Below, one piece after another: positions 19,556-30,792 of a stretch of 64,000 nt of DNA. Made by a program: the position numbers and the translations under genes. Under the pieces are notes generated by a model. That model was not told the DNA's origin and did no database searches. It saw only the letters and a list, made by a program, of their open reading frames with translations. The DNA is from Desmodesmus armatus (lineage: Eukaryota > Chlorophyta > Chlorophyceae > Sphaeropleales > Scenedesmaceae), in the NCBI GenBank assembly GCA_007449985.2, contig VIIQ02000589.1:124001-188000 (forward strand). The letters are read 5' to 3'. Numbering within the stretch: position 1 is the first letter of the stretch; every line of letters starts with the position of its first letter.

Positions 19556-22500
19556 CTACCGATAGCCCTTGTCCGCAACCATATCAGCACGCAACCACTC
19601 AACCAGCTGCTGAGCAGTTGGGCGGTCCTTGGGGTCCAACTGGGTGCATCCCTCAAAGAGCTTGCGCGCAACAGCGGGGCAGTCTTGTGGCAGGGTCATG
19701 ACGTTCTTGTCACTGTGCGGGTCAAGGCCCACCTGCAGGCAGCAGCGGCAGCACAGTGAGGCAGACAGGCCCACTATCAGGCTTGAATGCCAACAACAAT
19801 GCTAGCAGCACTTATCTGTTACTGTTACTGTTACATAGTTCAAGCAAAGCCTGAACACCCCGCTTGTCAACACACTCTGGTAATGTTGTACAACTCCTGC
19901 AGGCAGGCAGCGGCACATGCCTGTGGGTTTTAGGGTTCGGGTGTGGCCTCTAGGGTTCAGCTTCAATGTGCTGAGACCTGGAGGTACAAGCCTTGCCCAC
20001 CTTTTTGCTGATGCAGAGCGGCCGGTAGTTTGTGACCCTCTCCCCTGTGACCAGCTCCCATATGATGATGCCGTAGCTCCAGATGTCTGCCTTGATGGAG
20101 GCTCGCTCGTATGACACAACCTGTCGTTATGAGCAGCACGAACGGTCAACATCCGACAGTGGCCTCCAGTAGATCTCATCAGGGTCCCTTGGGCTCAATG
20201 ATTGGCAATAGCAACACGGCTTCCCATTCCCCATGTGCACAGGACATTTCCGAAACGGTTGCGTCACGCACTCTGGAGCCACAATCCAGGCTCATGCTTG
20301 TTAGGCATGCACGCTTTCATGTGCTGGCCAGACACGTCCATTGGACGTCGACCCACCTCAGGTGCTGCCCAGTGTTTTGTCATAGCCGACTGTGCCGTGG
20401 CTGAGTCCTGCACCTGGCTGCGTGCCATGCCCACATCAGCAATTTTGGCCACATAGTTCCCACTCAGCAGCACGTTGGGGCTCTTGAGGTCACGGTGCAT
20501 GATGGGTGGGTTCTGCAGGGGCGCGAACATGCAAGGATGGTGCAACCAGTTCAGTGATTTGCATCAATAATAGGTGCTTGCTCTCCCAGACCCCAGGCAG
20601 GAGGGTTGACTTTGGTGCCAACTGGCTCTCTAGATACGAACTCGAGAGATACGAACTCCATCAAGTCAGGTATCTCACGCTTCCGCACCCAGAATTACTT
20701 GCAGTGTGCTGACACTGTTGACAACTGTCAACATGGCAGTAACTCCTGGGTACAGAGTCTGTAGCCGCTGTTACATGGCATGTACACATGTTTGGTTGTC
20801 GTGTCACTCAGTGGCCCCAACTCGGGGCCACTGATATGTACTTTGAAAGTACATATCATTCCCTTACTGGCGATCCCTGAAGGCGGTTCAACCCGTTAAT
20901 CATTGGGCCATGAGGCCAGAATGTAGGACAACATGCAACATGCAACATGATGCAACTTCCATTGTAGGGTTGTGCTCAGCGTCACGCAGCGCCTTGCCGC
21001 GTCTGGCAGATGTCATTCATGATGTTGATGCTGCTCACCTGTGCATGCAGGTAGTTGAGCCCCAGGGCTACATCAAGTGCCACCTTCCTGCCCCTGCCGA
21101 TATCCAGGTTGTCACCACAGGGACACCGCCACTTGAATACTGAATCTCTGACGGACAGCATCGAGTGAAGGTCGCCACACTGAGGATAAGACAGCACAGC
21201 GCATGCGCGTGCATAGTGATCAGGGATGCATGTGCCGGCTTGGGGTGGATCAGCTAGCCTAGCATGAGTCATCCTGCATTGCCATGTCAGCTCTTGCGTG
21301 CATGCTTGTCGGCGTCAGTTTGTGCATGTGCGCTTTGGGCCCCGATCCGTTCGTGCATATAGCACAGTGCAGTACACTCCTGAGCCATGCAGCCCCATGC
21401 TGCAGAGCGGCCACCGCCCTTGTGGGGTGCCAGAAGCTGCAGCAACATTATCTGGCTCTGACTTCACAATGCTGTTTTGTGTGCCCTTACTTGGGAAGAG
21501 GCCCACTCCACAATGGAGTGATGAATTCCAGAGATGCAGTCCCTATGTTGGAGAATTTAGGCTCTTCCCCCTGATGGTCATAATGTTTCTGAAGTGCAGC
21601 GCTACATGCTGCCCTCACGTGCTACATGCGACACAAGCATCTTCTAGATGTGTAGTACACCCGGTCCGGCTGACAACCACACTTACCAGCGACATCACTC
21701 AGCCTGACGTCACTGACTGCTGAGCAGAAACCCAGGCGACCGTATCTGCTGTCATTCATTGGTATACATGACGTCACGTGTCAACACAGTTATACGACAG
21801 TAGTACCCACCTGCATGAGCTCCGTGACCATGAACATGTTGCCTAGTTCCAGGCAGGCCCCATAGAACTGCACGATGTTGGCGTGGCTCAGGTTGGACAG
21901 CAGGCCCACCTCCTTCCTGAACGCCTCCTTGTCTGCAGCGCTGGCATTGTCAGCCTGGGGTAGTGGAAGGCAATTATGATTAAATGGCACCAAATTTTGT
22001 CACACACTGCTTTGCAAGCCCCACTGGCAGCAGTCACGGCATTGTGCTTAGTCTCTAACATCATTGCGCATACAGGACAACACGCCGTGTGCCAACCGTT
22101 GGCACACGCGCCATGCGGCAGCACAGTGACTGGTGGTTGAAGCTTCCAGCCACAGTCTCACTCTGAGACTATGCGGCCCACTAAACCCCAGATCGGGTCT
22201 GGGAGCAACATGCAAAGGCACCAGACTGTCTGGACCCACCTTGACCACCTTGACAGCAACCTCGTCAACATCCGATGTCAACCTCGTCAACATCCGATGA
22301 AGTTCATGATTGCTTTGTACACCACGCCAAAGCCACCCGCGCCCAGCCGGCACTTCTTCCCGTTCTCATCTCTGCCCAGCACAGCACACAGCTTGTACTT
22401 GTTGATAACGTGGTGGCCGACTCGGCCCTTGGTGGGCAGCCTGCCCGCACCGCACTGGCAGTGCGGTGTCTTTGCTGGATGACTGGTGGTAATGCTGAGT

Positions 22501-23795
22501 GACCAGTAAACTGCACTTGTGCCAGAAGTGGTCACCACGAAGATGCGTATACCTCTCACACCACAGTGACTGCCTGGAAGCATAGAGAACCCTCGCGGAT
22601 TCCAGCTAAGTGCACCCACCGGCATATCTTAATTGCATCCTTCTTCAGCAGCTTGCTGACTGCAGACGTTGGGGGCAGCAGGGCATCAGCCTCAGCAGCG
22701 GGCCCCTCGCTGTCGGTTGCCTCGTCACCCACTGCTGGGCCAGTAGCTGCAGATGGGAGGGCCTCATGTTGGCTGGGGCTGGGGCTTGGGATGAGTGGGC
22801 TGCTGCTGCTGGCTGGGGCTGGGGTCGTGGGTACCGGCCCTGTGGTGTTGGGATTGAGCAGCACTGACACTGTGGACCCTGGCTTGAGTGGCACTGGGCC
22901 TGTGGACGCTGGGTTGGTTGGCGCTGGCCCTGCAGACGCTGACGCTGGGTTGTGCAGCACTGGCCCTGTGAACCCAGGACGCACCAGCACAAGCTTCTGC
23001 ACAAACCCAGAGGTAGATGGTGTCGATGTGTCAATCCTGTTGACGAGGCAGAGCAGTTGTGCCCGGCAGTGTACAAGTGTAACAGTGCACAGTTTGAGCG
23101 TCAGTGGGAGTGGAAGGTGCCGTCAAGTTGTCAACACCACTAGTCTTATCTTCATGACAAGTACTCTTGGAGGGCTTGAGCTGCTGATGACCTGGCCAGT
23201 GGCGGCTATGAGCCCTCCAAGGATGCTGAGCCCTCTCATACACTGGATGCATGGCAGCATTTTTTCTGGGCTGTGCTTTGCAGAACGTGGCAAGGCTGGA
23301 GTGAGCTGGGCTGCAATCAAGCCCAGACTCTACTTATGTGCAATGTGCTGTAAGTGACCGTCCAAAGTCCTCTGGCCCACTGGGCACGTAGGACCCACCC
23401 ATGGTTCCCAACTCCAGTTTGCGCAGCAGCTGCCTGTGCGCCAGAGTTGCCAATGCTTGCTGCAGCTTCAACTGCACCCTGTATACTCAGTTTGTTCAAG
23501 CCCTGAATCACTTGAGGCAGCCAAGCTGCTCAAATATCAAGTCCAGAAGCTGCTGCTTGGTGAGAGCAGGGTCGTCACAGGAGATGTTGTGGCGGCGGCA
23601 GTAGGCCAGCAGCTCATCTTTGCTCCAGCGCATGTTGGGCGCCCCTGGTCGATGGTTGCTGTCTCTGGTCTCCGGTCCTGCTTTCTTAATCAGCTTCAGA
23701 AGGTCCTTCTTGGCATCATTCTTACTGTGTGGGATGTGAGCAAGTCTGCAAAATTCCTGCAACTCTTCCAATCGCCAGTCCGTGTTGGGTGCCAT
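19556..23795 (-). CDS. TKL/Raf-like protein kinase with two N-terminal SAP-like modules
   Basis: Exons 23512-23795, 22620-23036, 22240-22482, 21811-21954, 21039-21179, 20357-20512, 20001-20120 and 19556-19732. Residues ~1-95 hold two similar ~35-residue units (TDWRLEELQEFCRLAHIP... and MRWSKDELLAYCRRHNIS...) that resemble SAP/Rho-N helical modules. A Pro/Ser/Thr-rich linker follows, then the kinase: P-loop GAGGFGVVYK, VAVKVVK with the ATP-binding Lys, ANIVQFYGAC, VALDVALGLNYLHAQ, HRDLKSPNVLLSG, DVG (for DFG) in KIADVGMARS, WAAPEVVSYE, KADIWSYGIIIWELVTGE and CTQLDPKDRPTAQQLVEWL. All exon junctions agree in phase except one break between the P-loop and VAVK, beside a 22-bp tandem duplication. 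One extra base restores the frame and makes the total 560 codons. The start is the ATG at 23795, in a good context. Targets are unknown. Confidence 0.8.
20808..20858. repeat. Two perfect, overlapping inverted repeats
   Basis: Hairpin 1 is TCAGTGGCCCC (20808-20818), loop AACTC, GGGGCCACTGA (20824-20834). Hairpin 2 is TGATATGTACTTT (20832-20844), one central G, AAAGTACATATCA (20846-20858). They share TGA at 20832-20834, so only one can form fully at a time. Both lie in the kinase intron 20513-21038. Confidence 0.95.
22257..22300. repeat. 22-bp tandem duplication in a kinase exon
   Basis: Unit 1 is 22257-22278 and unit 2 is 22279-22300 (CAACCTCGTCAACATCCGAT then GT or GA). It lies in kinase exon 22240-22482, between the P-loop and the catalytic-lysine strand, and adds about seven residues there. 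Confidence 0.95.
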
Positions 23796-24193
23796 GGAGA
23801 CCACAATAATGGGAAAAGAAGCCTATGGTGAGACAGCTGCAGCCAAACAACCCGTTCTGACGCCCTCAGGGGCAGCGACACGTGGCACTACAGGTGTCCG
23901 AAAGGTACCGCTCGTGTTCGTGACAAGATGTTAGAATGACTTACTTAAAGGTTCTGATTTATCAGAAGCTTGTGAAGCTGGCTTCCACAGGGTGGTGTGG
24001 CAGACCAGATAATCCCGCGCGCGGGTTTGCCCCGAACCCTTCAGTGGTGTGTCATCGTCGCCAGACAGGACAGTTATGCGTAGATTACGAGGTTTTCATC
24101 ATAAAACAGGACAATGACGCACAATGGCAGCGCGTCTCCTCTCTTGCGACTTCTGGTCCCACAACCACCGGCTGCAAGCAAGGTTCAATTCGT

Positions 24194-24277
24194 TGTAATA
24201 AGATCGCAGAGGCTGAAGCTGCCGTGTCTGCCAACGAAAAGAAGTAGTAATGCATTAGTGATGCATATGCATGTGCA
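24194..24277 (-). mobile_element. Short retroposon-like element, copy 2 (5'-truncated) with exact target-site duplication
   Basis: 84 bp, in reverse orientation relative to copies 1 and 3. On the + strand it runs from TGTAATAAGATCGCAGAGGC to GATGCATATGCATGTGCA. It is flanked by exact direct repeats of 23 bp, 24171-24193 and 24278-24300 (GCTGCAAGCAAGG to TTCAATTCGT). It lacks the ~50 bp at the 5' end of copies 1 and 3. This 5' truncation with a long target duplication is what target-primed reverse transcription leaves. Confidence 0.85.
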
Positions 24278-24440
24278 GCTGCAAGCAAGGTTCAATTCGT
24301 TGGCACTGGTTGGCCATGGTACCACTACTGTGAGACAGTGCCCGGAACCGGGGAGGTAGCAAGATTTCCTGTGGAGACACTGGGAACACACAAAGATGGG
24401 AACACAACCACTACTGGTACCACTACTGTTTGTGGCTGAG

Positions 24441-24473
24441 CAGGTGCAGTTGTAATAAGATCAGGTGCAGTTG
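24441..24473 (-). mobile_element. Relic insertion: 3' terminus of the same element only
   Basis: The 12-bp sequence CAGGTGCAGTTG occurs at 24441-24452 and 24462-24473. Between the copies is TAATAAGAT, the extreme 3' end (reverse strand) of the retroposon-like element. It reads as an insertion that was almost wholly 5'-truncated but still duplicated its target. Confidence 0.55.
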
Positions 24474-25064
24474 TGCAAGAGTAGTGCCTTGTTATTTGAA
24501 GCGGTGCTGCATGTGCTCTTTGTCTGCACCCTGATTGGGTGCTGTAGAGCAAGGTGCCTTGCTGGCACGACATGCGACCTGTGCATCCGCAAAATTGCAA
24601 CGGTCAAATACTGCAGATTTGTCCCGTTTGGTTCCAGAACGTGGGCGCAGCAGGTCTTGTGTCAGGAGCATAGATCAGTACGTTAACACCCTGAACCCAA
24701 CCAACAAGCAAATCGTACATCAGCAGCCTTGAGCGCCTGCCAGCAGCATGGGCCAGACTACAGAGCTATCCAAGCCGCACGGTGCTGCAACTTGTACTGG
24801 TTGCACCTCAGGCTTGCAGACCGCAAGCATAGTGCTTGCCGCGTCTACCACTCAAACCGGCTGCTGCAGGGGTTGCCAAGTGCCTGAACCCCAGCCCTCT
24901 GCTGTGCTGAGAGCCAACCTGGTGCCGCTGCTGGCACTGCTGCTACCCTGCAGCAACTGCTGCCTAGCGCATGTGCTGTTTGTGCATTCATCACTTGCCC
25001 TACCGCCATCACTTGCCCTACCGCCAACCGCTAACCCACCCCAGAACCCTGCTGCTGCTGCGGC

Positions 25065-27125
<2,061 letters not shown>

Positions 27126-27856
27126 TGTGCCTCTTTGTTGTTAAGTGAGAAAGTAACGAAACAACAATGCAAAGGGAACAATTCCCCATCACTACTCACA
27201 CCAAATTTCCTCGACACACTAAACCCGTTTGACCGCATGGCAAAGCTGTTTCGATGGATGGATTCACGTGATCGGACCCTCAAACTTCCTGTGGCCGGTC
27301 TCTGCTGGGGCGTATGGTGTGCTCTATTGTTGCCCTGTGAACAGGCTGGTGGTGATGCAACCTGTACACTGCTTCCAGCCAGGCGTTCTATTGCTGCATC
27401 AGCATACTGCGTATGAGTGCGAGTGTGTACAAGCGGAACCAACAAGAGTCAGCCTTCTGTCAATCACGTTACAGCACCTCCCTCCAGGTGCCCGGCTCAC
27501 AGTGCTGCCAGGGGTGCACCCTGGGTCTATGTTTGAGCAAGTCCAGCCTGGCATCCCGGCAGTTGACGTAACGTATTCTCAAAGTCCACACGTCGCACAA
27601 GGCCAGTGAGTGCAGGCAGACAGCTGCACACCATCGCTAGGTCTGTGTCACCAGCTCCAATCATCAACAGTGTGACACAAGCTTAAGAGAACCACATACA
27701 TCCAGTCACAACCAGAGAACCAACATTCACAACTCGCCCAGCGGCCCTGTATCAATAAGAACTCCCCTCAAAACCAAGTCGCTGAAACCCTGAAACGTCA
27801 CTGCCCCTCGAACCTGTTGCCCCCACACACTGTCCACCCACAACCAGATCATTCAT
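27126..27856. other. Intergenic stretch between the LRR gene 3' end and the uL4c start
   Basis: I see no exon. It should carry the uL4c promoter and the LRR gene's 3' UTR. A - strand TGTAA (27469-27473) lies about 385 bp past the LRR stop. Confidence 0.5.
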
Positions 27857-30050
27857 TCACGCCTCCTCCAGCAACCTGGTGTCTCCAACAACAACACCCC
27901 TCAAACCCAAATCGCAGAAGCTCGTCACTGCCCCTGGGGCAAACACCGGACCCCTCAGGTACAAGCGTGTCAACTGCGATAGGTGCTGCACAAGTGCCAC
28001 CAGCACAGCTTCACCCAGCCTCGGCCCACCTTCCGCAAGCCCCCTTGGCCTCGCAAGTGTCAGGTCCTGCAGGGAGCACTGCATGCCAGTCACCATACCC
28101 ACCATCCCCACATCGTCCACCTGACAGTTGATCAGCGACAGGCTGGTGAGGCTCCGTGCAGACGACAGCGCAGACACAGAAGCCCCAGAGGCATTGCCTC
28201 AAAGCTCAACTCCTCCAGACTTGGCAGGCCTGCGGCCGCCTGCATCACAGGCAGCCAATCAGGCCCCACAGCCCCAGCCCCAGCCTCAACCACTGCAGGC
28301 ACTTGGTTCAGCTGCAGCTCACGTAGGTTAGTGAGCTTGGCAAGGGCCCCTGTGAGCTCCTGCACACTGCCCAACCAAGCCCCAGCCCCTACCCCATTCC
28401 CACCCGCTGCTGCAGCCGCTGTGAGAATGGCGGCAGCCCTGCGCGCCCTGCGTCTGCGCAACACCAAACGGGTAAGGCTGGTGAATGCGCCCAGCGCACT
28501 AAAGCTCACAGGCTCGCCAAACGCACCCACACCATCGTGATGACTCTGTCTTATGTCGGTGGGGACCTCCACATCCAGGCTGGGCACATGCAGTGGCAAC
28601 TTGTCACACAGTCGAGACCATGATGCAACATCACACAGTGCTACAGCTCCCTCTTTTGGCTGAAGCAACTCCACCCGAGTCAGGCTGGTGAAGCGAGTGA
28701 GGTCACCAGCTGCACCACACCCGATGCCGGGGTCCCCCCAAAAAATCCGCAGATGCTTTAGCTGCTGGAGTGGGCGCAACGCATAACAATCAACAACACC
28801 ATCTACACTAAGCCACCTGAGGCTGCTTGGCAGGACATCACGTAACTTCAGCCAACCCCAGTGTGCCTCATAATCGGCAAACTCCAAATCCTCAAAGACA
28901 TCCACATCAAGGGTGTCAGCACCCACCAGGTGCAGGGTTTTGAGATTAGTCATGTGCCGCAAGTCCACATGGTCAACTGGCATGGTGTCTTTAGACTCAG
29001 CACCCCTCACCCATACTAGCTCCTGCACACACACAGGCAAAGCTTGCACGAGATCTTCATCAGGTTCAACCAGCAGAAGTCCTGTGAGAGAGGTCAGTGC
29101 TGTCAGCACATATGCCAGCTGAGCAGGTGCAGGACGGAGCCCAGGCAACCGTAGCTCCTGCAGGTTTGTGAGTGCTGACAGCTCCTGTAATGTGGGGTTG
29201 TAATAGTTGACGGTTGTCAGGCAGAGCTGCGTGATGGGGTTGCCTGGTAGCAGGGATAGGGTGGCTGCTGGGAGGTCTGCAGGAAGGCAGCACACAGCAT
29301 GGCAGAGCAGCAGGAGTGGCATCAGCCAGCAGGGGACCTTGCTGCAATACGATGGTTGTAGTGGCTGCGAGCTGACCATTAAGGCATGCACAGAACCTAC
29401 AGGAGACTCTCATGGCAAGCTGTACGGCTAAGCAGTACTTGCAGGACAGGCTGTGCTGAGTAACTGCGCATCCCCAAGAAAGGTGCACACACACAGCTGA
29501 TGAATTGTGTGACGTTTATTTACATGCTTTGAGCCAGACAACACTCAGAAGTTGCTCAGTATGACAAGTGCTGCTCACCGTGGCCGTACCACCTGCTCAG
29601 CACAGGCAGCTTGTCTGGTGCATGGCTCCCAGCAGCTGCATCGCCCAGCACACATGCCAACCTGTGCACTGCTGCGAACCTGCTGTTTATAGCTGGGCAG
29701 AGGGGGCTGTCCACTCGCTCCACTACATCGGCCAAAACTTGGTGCACGTCACCCATGGGTCTGTCCAGCAGGTCGTGCAGCACCTGCACCTCCTTGAGCG
29801 TGTGCAGCCGCAGATGCTGCTGCACCCACATGATCATGCTGCGGTGGTGGCCCCATGCTCTGTGAGAAGGCAAGCTTAGTGTGATCCGACCAACAGCTGA
29901 AGCCAACAGGGCTTGACGCAGCTGTTGGTTCACACACAGCAGGTTGCTGAAGGTTTTTGCGTCCTGCAGGGCGTTGTGCTGCTCGTTCTGCAGGACGAGG
30001 GTGAAAATCCGCTCCACAGCATCTGCAGCGGTGGTGCTGAAGGCTTGCAT
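27857..30050 (-). CDS. Leucine-rich-repeat protein (F-box/LRR-like, algal expansion family)
   Basis: Two exons, 29579-30050 and 27857-29276, join with matching phase across a 299-bp intron. Exon 1 (~157 aa) has an F-box-like helical stretch, FSNLLCVNQQLRQALLAS, then GRITLSLPSH. Exon 2 is a run of degenerate LRRs, for example LQELSALTNLQELRLPGL, LAYVLTALTSLTGLLLVEP, HMTNLKTLHLVGA, LPSSLRWLSVDGV, LQQLKHLRIFWG, GAFTSLTRLVLRRRR, LTNLRELQLNQVP and LSQLTRLYLRGPV. The frame breaks once, near 28183-28186 (CCCC on +, GGGG on the coding strand), between LPSLEELSFEAMPLG and ASVSALSSARSLTSL. One extra G makes the exon sum 631 codons, so a sequencing or assembly indel is likely, but a real pseudogene cannot be excluded. 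The role is unknown; such proteins often act as SCF substrate adaptors. Confidence 0.7.
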
Positions 30051-30792
30051 GGTTTATGTTGGATAATTTTGCCTCAGTGCACAATTCGGAGGATGGTTCT
30101 GCTTGGCTTGGCTTTGATGGTCACTTTGAGAGATCTGGAACAAAACACACATGACTTTGGTTCGCCTGGGATAGCTGCTCATTAAAAATGTGTTTGTGTT
30201 GAATACGTGATCCTGTGGCGTGTGATGAGTGACATACATGTGACAATGACAGGCTGTAGCAGATCATGTTGGGATCATGTGATCACCTGCTGCAGTGCCT
30301 CCTGAGTGTACACGCTTGCCACCCGCACAATATTTACTAGACAAATATTTCGATGCCCGAGTAAGAAATGAATATCCCGACTGGGTAGCTGTGTGGATGT
30401 TGTGCATCAGTTCAGGAGTCAGCTTCCAAGAGCACCTTCTCCCAACAGCTGTGAACAGAGGAGTCATGAAGAGACAAAGACGCATCGGTGTGGCAGCAAC
30501 ACGACCATCTGGAACACAGTTTGGCACACCCACAGCCACAGCAAACTTGCAACTGCTGTTGCGTTTTCACAAGAAGAGGCCAACCCTGCCAAATGGCGTC
30601 ACACAATTACCAGGCAACCCTCATGGTAACAGGGGGCCAGAGGCATGGCTTGTCGACAGAGCACGCAAGTGGCGTCCCTGCACACTGCTGCAGCACCCAC
30701 GTCGCACCACAATCATGCTGACCCTACCCAAGTCAGACCCCGCCAGCACGCCAGCTGCCGTCCAACCCCATCCATCACTCCCTCTCCCTGAT

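Larger units (their letters stand above)
23796..25064. other. Stretch between two - strand genes, rich in small repeats
   Basis: No exon chain seen. It holds copy 2 of the retroposon-like element (24194-24277), an 11-bp relic of the element's 3' end at 24451-24461, and a repeated GGTACCACTACTGT at about 24319 and 24416. The CTGCTGC-rich end near 25 kb is the 3' side of the uL4c gene. Confidence 0.5.

Noticed and set aside
19926..19963. Telomere-like TTTTAGGG and TAGGG pieces
   Set aside because: Only two short, non-tandem matches; not an interstitial telomere array.
22448..22468. Inverted repeat CACCGCACTG-G-CAGTGCGGTG
   Set aside because: It lies inside a coding exon of the kinase and is explained by codons; no independent evidence of function.
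22566..23357. 263-codon open frame on the + strand
   Set aside because: It overlaps the Pro/Ser-rich kinase exon on the other strand, whose splice phases fit; the + frame has no family features.
24195..24247. Open frame ending KIAEAEAAVSANEKK
   Set aside because: It lies wholly in the retroposon-like element and is not preserved in the diverged copy at 51.6 kb.
27800..27830. Possible tRNA B box on the - strand (GGTTCGAGGGG)
   Set aside because: The T stem does not pair and no D or acceptor arm is nearby.
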